The notes: generated from the letters alone by a model not told the origin. 64,000 nt of DNA from Allofournierella_A excrementavium (GCA_019120375.1 DWVE01000025.1:1-64000); one strand, 5' to 3'; numbered from the stretch's first letter, positions 32,380 to 41,140 are shown. A program made the numbers and translations.

Positions 32380-32832
32380 TCACTCAGACAAACTGTGCAG
32401 CAGGCCAGTGCAGCCTTCCTGCACATCCCGCCAGGTGCTTTCGAAATCGCCGGTGTACCAGGGGTCGGCCACCTCGCCGGGGCGGGCGGTGTAGTCCAGC
32501 AGGGCATGGACCTTGTGGGCCGGGTCGCCGCCGAAAATGTGCTCCATGTTGCGCAGGTTAGCGGCATCCATGCCGATGAACAGGTCCCAATCGGCATATT
32601 CGTCCCGCCGCAGCTGCCGGGCGGTCTTGCCCGCGCAGGAGATGCCGTGCTGTGCCAGCATCCGCCGAACGGGCGGATAGACCGGGTTGCCTATCTCTTC
32701 CGTGCTGGTGGCGGCGGAGGCGATGGTGAACTGACCATCCAGGCCCGCTTTTTCCACCAGGTCCTTCATCACAAACTCGGCCATGGGGCTGCGGCAGATA
32801 TTGCCGTGGCACACAAACAGTATTTTGGTCAT
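32380..32832 (-). CDS. Low-molecular-weight protein tyrosine phosphatase
   Basis: A 150-residue phosphatase. The P-loop CHGNICRSPMAE begins at residue 8 and the general-acid loop is DPWYTG. It may act on tyrosine-phosphorylated proteins or protein arginine phosphate (YwlE-like). Thr/Ile preference after CxGN cannot separate these here, though Ile at the sixth P-loop position resembles the tyrosine-specific type. ATG 32832 is chosen by AAGGA and by the family N-terminus. It is divergent from the BlaI operon. Confidence 0.9.
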   Translation of the reverse strand: MTKILFVCHGNICRSPMAEFVMKDLVEKAGLDGQFTIASAATSTEEIGNPVYPPVRRMLAQHGISCAGKTARQLRRDEYADWDLFIGMDAANLRNMEHIFGGDPAHKVHALLDYTARPGEVADPWYTGDFESTWRDVQEGCTGLLHSLSE

Positions 32833-32908
32833 AGTGCTTTTCCTTCCGCATTTTTGCTTATTATGCCACGCGGCAGCAGGATACGTCAATCCATCCCGCG
32901 CAGCAGGG

Positions 32909-32962
32909 TTGACGTATGTGCTCTAACATGTTAGACTAAAGACGAACTCTAATGCGTTAGAG
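32909..32962 (+). promoter_or_regulatory. BlaI-type promoter with two operators
   Basis: TTGACG (32909-32914) and TAGACT (32932-32937) are 17 bases apart. TCTAACATGTTAGA (32922-32935) is a perfect dyad covering the spacer and -10. CTCTAATGCGTTAGAG (32947-32962) repeats the same arms downstream of the start. The paired spacing resembles BlaI/MecI-controlled promoters, though the half-site TCTAA differs from the staphylococcal TACA. Confidence 0.72.
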
Positions 32963-32977
32963 AAGGAGGCAGAGACG

Positions 32978-33355
32978 ATGGAAGTGCCCAAGGTTTTTGA
33001 GAGTGAATACCGCTTGTGTCTCATTTTGTGGGAGCACGAGCCCATCAAGAGCAGCGAACTGGTGCAGCTGTGTCGCGAGCAGCTTGGATGGAAGCCCACT
33101 ACCACCTACACCGTCATCAAGCGGCTGAGCGAACGGGGCGTTTTGAAGAACGAGAACACCATCGTGACCTCGCTGGTGAGCAAGGATCAGGTGCAGGCCG
33201 CGGAGATCGACGAGCTGGTGGAAAAGACCTTTGAGGGCTCGCTGCCCGCCTTTGTGGCGGCCTTCACAAAGCACCGCAAGCTTTCGGCAAAGGAAGTGGA
33301 CGAGGTGCAGGCAATGATCGATCGGTTCAGGGAGGAGGCAGAGCACGATGGCTGA
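32978..33355 (+). CDS. BlaI/MecI/CopY family repressor
   Basis: A 125-residue winged-helix repressor. The DNA-binding half contains YRLCLILWEHEPIKSSELVQ and WKPTTTYTVIKRLSERGVL. The C-terminal dimerisation region includes AFTKHRKLSAKEVDEVQAMID, where the partner protease would cut or trigger cleavage. AAGGAGG precedes ATG 32978. Its stop overlaps the M56 peptidase gene by eight bases. Two operators lie in its own promoter, so it is autoregulated. Confidence 0.92.
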   Translation: MEVPKVFESEYRLCLILWEHEPIKSSELVQLCREQLGWKPTTTYTVIKRLSERGVLKNENTIVTSLVSKDQVQAAEIDELVEKTFEGSLPAFVAAFTKHRKLSAKEVDEVQAMIDRFREEAEHDG

Positions 33356-35915
33356 ATGGATGGCGGATGTGTTCATTGAACTTGTAAACCGCAGCATCGC
33401 CGCTTCCTGGCTGGTGCTGGCGGTGCTGATTTTGCGGCTTTTGCTGCGCAAGGGCCCCAGATGGGCCAGCGTTCTGCTGTGGGGGCTGGTAGGGTTCCGT
33501 CTTGTGTGCCCCTTCACGCTGGAAAGCGCGCTAAGCCTTCTGCCCAGCAGTGAAACGGTGCCGGAAAACATCATGCTCTCCCCCGCCCCGGCGCTGAACA
33601 GCGGTGTGGCCGCGGTGGACCGGGTGGTGAACCCCATCGTGGCCGAGACCTTTGCCCCCGCGCCCGCCGCCAGCGCGAACCCCTTGCAGGTGCTCATTCC
33701 CCTGCTGGCGCTGGTATGGGCGGCGGGCGTTCTGGCCCTCTGCTTATACACCCTTGTCAGCTGGCTGTGGCTGCGCCGCCGGGTGGCCGAGGCCGTGCCG
33801 GTGCGGGACAACATTTTTGAAAGCGGGCGGGTGCCCACCCCCTTTGTGTTCGGGCTGGTCCGCCCCCGCATCTATCTTCCCACGGCCCTGCCCGCGGAGG
33901 CCCGCGACCCGGTCATCGCCCATGAAGAGGCGCACATCGCCCGCCGGGACCACTGGTGGAAGCCCCTGGGATTTGTGCTGCTGACGGTCTATTGGTTCAA
34001 TCCCCTTTTGTGGGCGGCCTACATCCTGTTCTGCCGGGACATCGAGCTGGCCTGCGACGAGCGGGTGGTGCGGGGCATGGGCCCCGGCCAGCGGGCGGAC
34101 TACTCCCAGGCCCTGCTGGAATGCAGCACCGGCCGCCGGGCGCTGGGCGCATGCCCGCTGGCCTTCGGCGAAGTGGGCGTCAAGGCCCGTGTGAAGGCGG
34201 CGCTCCACTATAAAAAGCCGGCCTTCTGGGCCGTGGCGGGGGCGCTGATGCTCTGCGCCGTGGTGGCGGTGGTCTTTCTCACCGACCCGCTCACTCCCCG
34301 CTATGATTTTTCCGAAAACGCCATTGCTTCCGCCACCGTTTGGGACTATGCCGAACCCAGCGAACGGGAGCTGAATGCCAGCCAGCTGGACGAGCTGACC
34401 AGCCGCCTGAAAGGGTTGCGCGGGCTTTCCCGCACCAATGAGGAGGGCTTCACCCCGCTGTACGCCCTGGTGGCGGAACTGGAGGACGGCACCACCCTCA
34501 CCTTCAACGGCTACAGGGACGACGGCAGCCAGGTGCGCACGGAATATGATGGGCGGCTGTGGCAGGTGACGGACGAGGAGTTCTGCGCCTACCTTTATAA
34601 TCAGTGGCAGGCGAGCGACACCGAAGAGGCCGTCTCTGGGCTGAGCCCTCTGGAGGAGTATGCCGACGCGCTGACTGATACTCTGGAACTGAAAGACGAT
34701 CAGCTTTTCTTCACTCTTCCCGAAGAAGTGCCGGAAGGCGCGCAGCTGACGATACAGATCTCCGGGCGGGCGGAGTATGACGACGGGTTCAGCCAGAGCC
34801 TGCACTTTTTGGAGGATGCAAACTGGACGCCGGGCGAGCGATACTCCATCTCCTATGACACTGCGTACACGGAATTGGGCATGTTCCTTTATGCCGATTA
34901 TCCTGACGGCAGCCAGGAAGAGCAGACTATCTCCCTCCATCGGATCGCAGAGGCGCTGCTGAATGCCCCGGAGGCACCCGAACTGAACCCGGAGACTGCA
35001 AACGAGTTCATCATCGGCGTGCTGAACAGCTTCATTCTCAACGCCGACGGCAGCTTTAGTTTCACGCCGGGGCCCGTTCCTGTTTCCAGCACCGGCAGCA
35101 CAAAGCCTTTAATCACCCTCGTTGCAACCTACTCCGACGAGCCGGGCACTTTTTCCACCGAATCCGTCGAATTTCCAGCTGACACGCTGGGTCACGGCGG
35201 CGGCACGGTGCTCGGTCGGATCACCGGCAACATGGACACGCTGACCAGCGTTTCGCTGAATGTGTTCTTCATGACCAATGAAGGGGAAAACACGCAAAGC
35301 ATCTACATCCGGGGCAACCAGGAACTGATCGCGCCCTTCACCTTTGGCGAGCCGGTGGGTTACACCGCCCCAACCGCTGAAATACAGACAGACGGGAGTA
35401 TCACGACACTGGCCTATACCTTCTCCGACGGCAGGAAAGCCCGGCTCTCCTTCACGTTGCCCGACTGGCTGGCCGTGGACCCGGAAGTGCATTTTTCAGA
35501 AGATTTCTTGCCCGGTCTCTACTTTGAGGATGTAAACGGCGAATCCATGGGCTTTGTGCGCCTGTGCCCCTTCGGGGCCACCGATGAGCCCACACTGGAA
35601 ACCGTAGACACTGCTGCCGACAGCGTGCCCCTGCAGATCTTCTCACCCGCAGTCATGGGTGAGAACATTAGCTACGCAGATTACCACGTGACCCGTCACT
35701 GGGCCACCGGTGCCGTGGCCACCGCCATTCAGGAGTTCCCCGGCGGCCAGGACTTTGAACCTTGGAGCAGCTACCCCTGCGTTTTGACCTATGACTGGTC
35801 TGTCATGCCCTACTCCGCGGAGATGGTCTTTACAGACGGTGCATTGGGCGCCTCTGCCCAAACGGAACAGGCACTGGCTGATTTTGCCGCGTCCGTTACA
35901 CTCTCCGCAGGTTGA
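33348..35915 (+). CDS. BlaR1-like M56 family sensor metallopeptidase with large C-terminal domain
   Basis: 855 residues. The N-terminal ~310 form the M56 membrane peptidase with four helices and the zinc site HEEAHIARRDHW, followed by LFCRDIELACDERVV. After a further transmembrane helix (about 290-312, FWAVAGALMLCAVVAVVFL) there are about 540 extracytoplasmic residues without a penicillin-binding SxxK sensor that I can see. They are Thr/Ser/Glu-rich and beta-like. Signal recognition is therefore probably not beta-lactam. It forms a two-gene operon with the BlaI-like repressor. Confidence 0.85.
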   Translation: MAEWMADVFIELVNRSIAASWLVLAVLILRLLLRKGPRWASVLLWGLVGFRLVCPFTLESALSLLPSSETVPENIMLSPAPALNSGVAAVDRVVNPIVAETFAPAPAASANPLQVLIPLLALVWAAGVLALCLYTLVSWLWLRRRVAEAVPVRDNIFESGRVPTPFVFGLVRPRIYLPTALPAEARDPVIAHEEAHIARRDHWWKPLGFVLLTVYWFNPLLWAAYILFCRDIELACDERVVRGMGPGQRADYSQALLECSTGRRALGACPLAFGEVGVKARVKAALHYKKPAFWAVAGALMLCAVVAVVFLTDPLTPRYDFSENAIASATVWDYAEPSERELNASQLDELTSRLKGLRGLSRTNEEGFTPLYALVAELEDGTTLTFNGYRDDGSQVRTEYDGRLWQVTDEEFCAYLYNQWQASDTEEAVSGLSPLEEYADALTDTLELKDDQLFFTLPEEVPEGAQLTIQISGRAEYDDGFSQSLHFLEDANWTPGERYSISYDTAYTELGMFLYADYPDGSQEEQTISLHRIAEALLNAPEAPELNPETANEFIIGVLNSFILNADGSFSFTPGPVPVSSTGSTKPLITLVATYSDEPGTFSTESVEFPADTLGHGGGTVLGRITGNMDTLTSVSLNVFFMTNEGENTQSIYIRGNQELIAPFTFGEPVGYTAPTAEIQTDGSITTLAYTFSDGRKARLSFTLPDWLAVDPEVHFSEDFLPGLYFEDVNGESMGFVRLCPFGATDEPTLETVDTAADSVPLQIFSPAVMGENISYADYHVTRHWATGAVATAIQEFPGGQDFEPWSSYPCVLTYDWSVMPYSAEMVFTDGALGASAQTEQALADFAASVTLSAG

Positions 35916-35928
35916 TTTTCCAAACCCG

Positions 35929-35960
35929 CTCCCCCGCCTCCCGCGCGGGGGAGTTTTTGT
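35929..35960 (+). terminator. Terminator after the M56 sensor gene
   Basis: The arms CTCCCCCGC (35929-35937) and GCGGGGGAG (35945-35953) are followed by TTTTTGT. Confidence 0.85.
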
Positions 35961-35974
35961 ATTCCTGCCCCCTC

Positions 35975-36003
35975 TTGCGCTCGGTGTTCCATCCTTCTAT
36001 AAT
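35975..36003 (+). promoter_or_regulatory. Promoter of the MATE efflux gene
   Basis: TTGCGC (35975-35980), 17 bases, then TATAAT (35998-36003). Confidence 0.6.
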
Positions 36004-36040
36004 AGAAAGAGTTGATTTTGTAAAACAGAAGGTGGATGGA

Positions 36041-37420
36041 ATGACAAAAGCCGTGGAGCCGATGACCAGCGGCACCATCTGGAAGCGGCTGACCTTTTTT
36101 GCGCTGCCGCTGTTTTTGGGCAACCTGTTCCAGCAGCTTTACAACACGGTGGACTCGCTCATCGTGGGCAATTTTCTCGGCAGCAGCGCCCTGGCGGCGG
36201 TGAGCAGCTCCGGCAGCCTCATCTTCATGCTGATTGGGTTTTTGAGCGGCATCGCCGGCGGCGCGGGCGTGGTGGTCGCCCGATTGTTCGGCGCCGAGGA
36301 CAATGAAGGCGTGCAGCGGGCAGTGCACACCACGGTGGCCTTCGGCCTTGTGGCGGGCGTTGCCATGACCGCGCTGGGCGTGCTGCTCAGCCCTCAGATC
36401 CTCATCTGGATGGACACGCCCGAGAGCGTACTGCCTCAGTCCATCACCTACCTGCGCATCTACTTTGCCGGGTCGCTGTTCTTTGTGATGTACAACATTT
36501 TCGTGGGCATCCTGCAGGCGGTCGGCGACAGCCGCCATCCCCTCTACTATCTGATGGTCTCCTCAGTGGTCAACCTGGTGCTGGACGTGGTGTTCATCGA
36601 GTTCGTGCACACCGGCGTGGGCGGTGCGGCCTTTGCCACCGTCATTTCCCAGGCAGTGAGCGCATTTTTGTGTCTTGCGCACCTGATGCGCAGCAAAGAG
36701 TGCTACCGCCTTTCGCTGCGCAGGCTGGGGTTCGACCCTTTCCTCCTGCGGGAGATCATCCGCCTGGGCCTGCCCTCCGGCGTGCAGAACTCCATCATCG
36801 CCTTCGCCAACGTGCTGGTGCAGTCCAACGTGAACTCCTTCGGCGAGATGGCCATGGCGGGCTATGGCGCTTACGCCAAGGTGGAGGGTTTCGGGTTTCT
36901 GCCCATCAACAGCTTCACCATGGCCCTGACCACCTTTGTGGGCCAGAACCTGGGCGGCCGCGAGTATGAACGCACCCGCAAGGGCGTGCGCTTCGGGGTG
37001 CTTGCCGCCGTGCTGCTGGCGGAGGGCATCGGCGTGGTCATCTTCCTGTTCGCGCCCCAGCTCATCGCTGCCTTTGACGCGACCCCGGAGGTGGTGAAGT
37101 TCGGCACCGACAAGGCCCGCACTGCCGCTTTGTTCTACTGCCTGCTGGCCTATTCCCACTCCATCGCGGCGGTGCTGCGGGGCGCGGGCAAGGCCATCGT
37201 GCCCATGTTCACCATGATGGTCTGCTGGTGCGTCATCCGTGTGACCTTCCTCACCGTCACCGTGCCGCTGACCCACAGCATCCAGATGGTCTACTGGGTC
37301 TATCCCCTCACCTGGGCGCTGAGCTCGCTGACCTTTTTCTGGTACTATCATCACGGCAACTGGCTGAACTTTGAGATCGCCAACCGCCTCCTGCCCGGCC
37401 GCGCCGATGGAAAGGATTGA
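36041..37420 (+). CDS. MATE family efflux transporter
   Basis: A 459-residue, 12-helix Na+/H+-drug antiporter. Family segments are LPLFLGNLFQQLYNTVDSLIVG in helix 1-2, GIAGGAGVVVARLFGA, the mid-protein LGLPSGVQNSIIAFANVLVQ starting the second half, and TFVGQNLGGREYERTRKG. The substrate is unknown. ATG 36041 is preceded by AGAAGGTGG. The gene has its own promoter. Its stop codon lies inside the -35 of the promoter for the next operon. Confidence 0.93.
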   Translation: MTKAVEPMTSGTIWKRLTFFALPLFLGNLFQQLYNTVDSLIVGNFLGSSALAAVSSSGSLIFMLIGFLSGIAGGAGVVVARLFGAEDNEGVQRAVHTTVAFGLVAGVAMTALGVLLSPQILIWMDTPESVLPQSITYLRIYFAGSLFFVMYNIFVGILQAVGDSRHPLYYLMVSSVVNLVLDVVFIEFVHTGVGGAAFATVISQAVSAFLCLAHLMRSKECYRLSLRRLGFDPFLLREIIRLGLPSGVQNSIIAFANVLVQSNVNSFGEMAMAGYGAYAKVEGFGFLPINSFTMALTTFVGQNLGGREYERTRKGVRFGVLAAVLLAEGIGVVIFLFAPQLIAAFDATPEVVKFGTDKARTAALFYCLLAYSHSIAAVLRGAGKAIVPMFTMMVCWCVIRVTFLTVTVPLTHSIQMVYWVYPLTWALSSLTFFWYYHHGNWLNFEIANRLLPGRADGKD

Positions 37421-37445
37421 CACGCCGCCCTGAATATAGTAAACT
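37417..37445 (+). promoter_or_regulatory. Promoter of the ABC importer-FmdE operon
   Basis: TTGACA (37417-37422), 17 bases, then TAAACT (37440-37445). It overlaps the MATE stop codon. Transcription would start near 37452, giving a 175-base leader. Confidence 0.65.
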
Positions 37446-37451
37446 TAGTAA

Positions 37452-37590
37452 AGACGATTTTCGGCCCCGGCAGGAAGCCGGTGGCCCGGCGCAGAAGCGC
37501 TCTGTTCCCAGGCGATCATATTTTGTCCGGTTTTCATATGCTGATGAAGGCGTATGACTTCCCCTGCGGGGAGGCATACGCCTTTTTATT
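37452..37590 (+). ncRNA. Structured leader RNA ending in a terminator (riboswitch candidate)
   Basis: The leader begins with hairpin GGCCCCGGC-AGGAA-GCCGGTGGCC (37463-37486), then GCGC-AGAA-GCGC (37489-37500) and a small TTCAT/ATGAA stem (37533-37548). It ends in an intrinsic terminator with arms AAGGCGTATG (37547-37556) and CATACGCCTT (37575-37584) plus TTTTTATTTT. The last small stem shares bases with the terminator's left arm, so the two can exclude each other. GGAA..CCGGTG weakly recalls the cobalamin riboswitch core, but its other conserved boxes are not found. A Moco/tungsten-type class is an alternative because fmdE is in the operon. Confidence 0.5.
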
Positions 37591-37626
37591 TTGTCTGCCC
37601 GTTTGCGGCAAGAAAGGGATACTGCT

Positions 37627-38745
37627 TTGAAACTGCTGAAAAAATGTTCCGCCCTCGCGCTGGCTCTTGCTTTGAGCCTCTCCCTCGCGGCCTGCGCTGA
37701 CGCGCCCGCTTCCGCCCGGCCCACCTCCTCCGCCCCGTCTCAGGCGGGCGGCACCCGACTCATCACCGACGGTGCCTGGCGTCAGGTGGAGGTTCCCGAA
37801 ACGGTGGAGAGCGTCGTCTGCGTCGGCGTGGGCGCACTGCGCTACACCTGCTACATGGGCGCGGCCGACCGGGTGGTGGGCGTGGAAGACTATGAAAACC
37901 AGCCCGATCTGACCCGTCTTTACAGCTACGTGAACGGCGAACGGTTCAAGGACCTGCCGGTCATCGGCACCAACGGCTCGCCCAACGCGGAGGAGATCAT
38001 CACCGTGGACCCGCAGGTCATCGTGATGAGCGAGTACGCCTCGGCGGACGCGGACGAACTGGCGGCGCGCACCGGCATCCCGGTGGTGGTGGTGCCCGGC
38101 AGCGACACCACGCTGGATGAAAAAACCTATGAGACGCTGCGGGTGCTGGGCGAACTGTTCGGACTGGAAGAGCGTGCCGAGGAGCTGACCGCCTATCTGG
38201 ACGGCGTGAAGGATGACTTGGCCGCCCGCACCGCTTCTGTTCCCGAAAGCGAGCGGCCCTCGGTGTATGTGGCGGGCGTCTCCTTCAAGGGAGTGCACGG
38301 CTTTGAGGGCACCGAGGCCCACTACGGCCCCTTTGAGCTTTTGAACGCCAACAATCTGGCGGACACCACCGGCCAGTCCGGCGCCTTTGACATCGACCCG
38401 GAGCAGGTGCTGGCCTGGGACCCGGACGTCATCTTCCTGGACTTCAACGGCATGGACCTCATCAATGAGGACTACGCCAAGAACCCCGATTTCTACAACG
38501 CCCTTTCCGCTGTGAAGAACGGCAAGGTCTATTCTCAGATCTCCTTCCGCTCCTACGCCTCCAACCTGGACACCGCCCTGGCGGACGCCTACTACGCGGG
38601 CAGCGTCATCTACCCCGAGCAGTTCGCGGACGTGGACCCGGTGGAGAAGGCGGGCGAAATTTTCACCACCCTGCTGGGTGAAAACCCCTACAACGACCTG
38701 AAGGAGGCCGGCTATGAATTCCGCCCCATTGTCCTCGGCGAATGA
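37627..38745 (+). CDS. ABC importer substrate-binding lipoprotein (FepB/BtuF type)
   Basis: A 372-residue TroA-like (class III) binding protein with a lipoprotein signal (ALALALSLSLAAC, Cys about 23). Helical-backbone fold landmarks are VVCVGVGALRYTCYMGAADRVVGVE, IGTNGSPNAEEIITVDPQVIVM and WDPDVIFLDFNG. The family carries ferric-siderophores, haem, cobalamin or, in some clades, molybdate/tungstate. The start is TTG 37627 with AAAGGGA upstream. It leads an operon with permease, ATPase and FmdE behind a structured leader. Confidence 0.88.
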   Translation: MKLLKKCSALALALALSLSLAACADAPASARPTSSAPSQAGGTRLITDGAWRQVEVPETVESVVCVGVGALRYTCYMGAADRVVGVEDYENQPDLTRLYSYVNGERFKDLPVIGTNGSPNAEEIITVDPQVIVMSEYASADADELAARTGIPVVVVPGSDTTLDEKTYETLRVLGELFGLEERAEELTAYLDGVKDDLAARTASVPESERPSVYVAGVSFKGVHGFEGTEAHYGPFELLNANNLADTTGQSGAFDIDPEQVLAWDPDVIFLDFNGMDLINEDYAKNPDFYNALSAVKNGKVYSQISFRSYASNLDTALADAYYAGSVIYPEQFADVDPVEKAGEIFTTLLGENPYNDLKEAGYEFRPIVLGE

Positions 38746-39769
38746 CGTTCGGGACGCCGCATATCACCGCAACCAGGTAAAAAGCCTGTGCTTTCTGGCG
38801 CTGCTGGCCGTTGTGCTGGTGGCCGCGGCACTGCTCTCACTGCGGGCCGGGTCCTACAACACGCCCCTGGCGGAACTGGTGCGGGGCGTGTTCGGCCTTG
38901 CGCAGGACGAAAAAATAAATCTGGTGGTACAGGCCAACCGCCTGCCCCGCATCTGCACTGCCATTCTGGGCGGCGCGGGGCTGGGGCTGGCCGGGTGCAT
39001 CCTGCAGGCTATCCTGAACAACCCGCTGGCTTCCGCCTCCACCCTGGGCGTTTCCCAGGGGGCCACCTTCGGCGCGGCCTTCGCCATCGTGGTGCTGGGC
39101 CTTGCGGGCAAAAGCGGCATGGGCGTCACCCTGTGCTCCTTCGCCGGCTCGCTGGCGGTGGCGGCGCTCATCCTGGGGCTTTCCCGCTTTCGGCAGATCA
39201 GTCCCGAGGGCATCGTGCTGGCGGGCGTGGCCATCAGTTCCATGCTCACCGGCGCCACCACCCTCATCCAGTATTTTGCCAGCGAAGTGGAACTGGCCAC
39301 CCTGGTGTTCTGGACCTTCGGCGACCTGGGCAGCACCGACATGAGCGATCTGCGGCTGACAAGTCTGGTGGTGCTGGCGCTCATCCTCTACTGCGTGTTC
39401 CACCGGTGGGACTACAACGCCCTGCTGGGCGGCGCGGAAATGGCGGTGAGCCTGGGCATCAATGTGCGCGGCCTCACTCTGGTGAGCATGCTGCTGTGCT
39501 GCCTGACCAGCTCGGTCATCGTTTCGCAGATCGGCCTCATCAGCTTCATCGGGCTGGTGGCCCCCCACGCGGTGCGCCTTGTGGTGGGCAACAACCACGT
39601 TTACCTCATCCCCGGCTCGCTTCTGGCGGGGGCTTCGCTGCTGCTGCTGGGCGATCTGTTCGCCCGCACCGCCATCGCCCCGGTCATCCTGCCCATCGGC
39701 GCCATCACCTCTTTTTTGGGCGGGCCGCTGTTTCTCTATCTTTTGTTCCGGGGAGGGCGGCAGCCATGA
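38714..39769 (+). CDS. ABC importer permease, FecCD/BtuC family
   Basis: A 351-residue permease with about ten helices. Landmarks are LPRICTAILGGAGLGLAGC, NPLASASTLGVSQGATFGA, the coupling-helix region LGINVRGLTLV, and GLISFIGLVAPHAVRLVVG. AAGGAGG precedes ATG 38714, which lies 32 bases inside the end of the binding-protein gene. The next gene overlaps by four bases, so the three transport genes are tightly coupled. Confidence 0.93.
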   Translation: MNSAPLSSANDVRDAAYHRNQVKSLCFLALLAVVLVAAALLSLRAGSYNTPLAELVRGVFGLAQDEKINLVVQANRLPRICTAILGGAGLGLAGCILQAILNNPLASASTLGVSQGATFGAAFAIVVLGLAGKSGMGVTLCSFAGSLAVAALILGLSRFRQISPEGIVLAGVAISSMLTGATTLIQYFASEVELATLVFWTFGDLGSTDMSDLRLTSLVVLALILYCVFHRWDYNALLGGAEMAVSLGINVRGLTLVSMLLCCLTSSVIVSQIGLISFIGLVAPHAVRLVVGNNHVYLIPGSLLAGASLLLLGDLFARTAIAPVILPIGAITSFLGGPLFLYLLFRGGRQP

Positions 39770-40521
39770 TCGAAGCGAAAGGCATCTGTTTTCATTACAA
39801 AAACTGCCCCGTCGTTCTGCAGAACGTGGATTTTCAGGCGGAAGACGGGCATTTTCTCGCCATTCTGGGCAACAACGGCGCGGGCAAAAGCACCCTGCTC
39901 AAGTGCATGAACGGCATTTTGAAGCCGGACGCCGGCAGCCTTCTGCTGGACGGTGAGGACCTGCTGACCATGCCCCACCGGCAGGTGGCCCAGCGTGTGG
40001 CCTTTGTGGCCCAAACGGTGGCCTCCACCCAGATGACGGTGCACGACATGGTGATGCTGGGGCGGCGGCCCTACATGGGATGGAGTTTTTCCCGCGAGGA
40101 CCACGACATCGTCCACGCCGCCATGGCGCGGCTGGGCCTGATGGACATGCGGGGCCGGTTTTTGAATCAGCTTTCCGGCGGCGAGCGGCAGAAGGTGATG
40201 CTGGCCCGGGCGCTGGCCCAGCAGCCCCGCCTTCTGCTGCTGGACGAGCCCACCAGCGCGCTGGACATCCGCAACCAGTATCAGGTGCTGAAGATCGTGG
40301 GCGAATTGTGCCGCACCGAAGGATTGACCGCCGTGGTGGTCATTCACGACCTGACGCTGGCGCTGCGCTTCTGCGACCGCTTTTTGCTGATGCGGGACGG
40401 GCAGGTCTACCGCTGCGGCGGGCTGGAAGTGCTGGACAAGACCGCTCTGCGGGAAGTTTACGGTGTGGACGCCGAGCCCGTGGTGGTGAACGGACGGCAC
40501 ATCGTGCTGGTGAACGAATAA
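39766..40521 (+). CDS. ABC importer ATPase, FecE/BtuD family
   Basis: A 251-residue ATPase. Walker A is GNNGAGKSTLL, the Q-loop lies in AFVAQTV, the signature is LSGGERQKVMLARAL, Walker B is LLLLDEPTSALD, and the switch His is in VVVIHDLTLAL. ATG 39766 overlaps the permease stop (ATGA) and has GGGAGGG upstream. It is followed 18 bases later by fmdE. Confidence 0.94.
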   Translation: MIEAKGICFHYKNCPVVLQNVDFQAEDGHFLAILGNNGAGKSTLLKCMNGILKPDAGSLLLDGEDLLTMPHRQVAQRVAFVAQTVASTQMTVHDMVMLGRRPYMGWSFSREDHDIVHAAMARLGLMDMRGRFLNQLSGGERQKVMLARALAQQPRLLLLDEPTSALDIRNQYQVLKIVGELCRTEGLTAVVVIHDLTLALRFCDRFLLMRDGQVYRCGGLEVLDKTALREVYGVDAEPVVVNGRHIVLVNE

Positions 40522-40539
40522 AAACGGGAGGGAAAACCA

Positions 40540-41088
40540 ATGGACGAAAACAAACAGCTTTGGCAGAAGGCCGCGGACTTTCACGGCCATGTGTGTGGCG
40601 GGCTGACCATCGGCTACAAGGCGGCGCTTTACGCCATCGAACTGCTGGGCATCGAAATGGTGGACGGCGTGTGCTCCAAGGACGAGGAGATCGTGTGCAT
40701 CACCGAGAACGACGCCTGCGGCGTGGACGCCATCCAGGCCATCCTCAGCTGCACGGTGGGCAAGGGCAACCTCTTGTTCCACATGCGGGGCAAGCAGGCC
40801 TTCTCCTTCTACAACCGCAAGAACGGCCGTTCGGTGCGGCTGGTGCTGCGCCCCGCCCCGGCGGGCATGACCCGGGAGCAGTCCTTCGCTTACTACCAGG
40901 CCCACGAGCCCAAGGAACTGTTTGACGTGAAGGCCGCTACGCTGGCGGTACCCGAGCGGGCCAAGCTTTTCGACTCCTACGTGTGCGAGAACTGCGGCGA
41001 AGTGACCGGCGCCAACTGGGTGCGGGTGGCAAACGGCAAGCACCTGTGCCTGGACTGCTGCGCCTCCTACGACCGGTTCAACGTCTGA
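40540..41088 (+). CDS. fmdE: FmdE family protein with C-terminal zinc ribbon
   Basis: 182 residues. The N-terminal FmdE domain begins with the signature FHGHVCGGLTIGYKAA (about 10-25) and contains a Cys-rich turn (CITENDACGVDAIQ). The C-terminus is a treble-clef/zinc ribbon with CENCGE and CLDCC. FmdE was named from formylmethanofuran dehydrogenase operons. Bacterial copies occur without that enzyme and are often linked to metal or Mo/W-cofactor genes. It is the fourth gene of the importer operon, so a role in handling the imported metal or cofactor is likely. The exact reaction is unknown. Confidence 0.87.
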   Translation: MDENKQLWQKAADFHGHVCGGLTIGYKAALYAIELLGIEMVDGVCSKDEEIVCITENDACGVDAIQAILSCTVGKGNLLFHMRGKQAFSFYNRKNGRSVRLVLRPAPAGMTREQSFAYYQAHEPKELFDVKAATLAVPERAKLFDSYVCENCGEVTGANWVRVANGKHLCLDCCASYDRFNV

Positions 41089-41098
41089 CCCTTAACGC

Positions 41099-41140
41099 AA
41101 AGCGCCCTTCCCTCTCATTGGGGGAAGGGCGCTTTTGTAT
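41099..41140 (+). terminator. Terminator after fmdE
   Basis: The arms AAAGCGCCCTTCCC (41099-41112) and GGGAAGGGCGCTTT (41122-41135) lead into TTTTGTAT. Confidence 0.88.

Noticed and set aside
37452..37510. Cobalamin riboswitch
   Set aside because: Only GGAA..CCGGTG resembles the core. The B12-box region reads AGCGCTCTGT rather than the consensus, and the 3' conserved segments are not present, so I left the leader unclassified.
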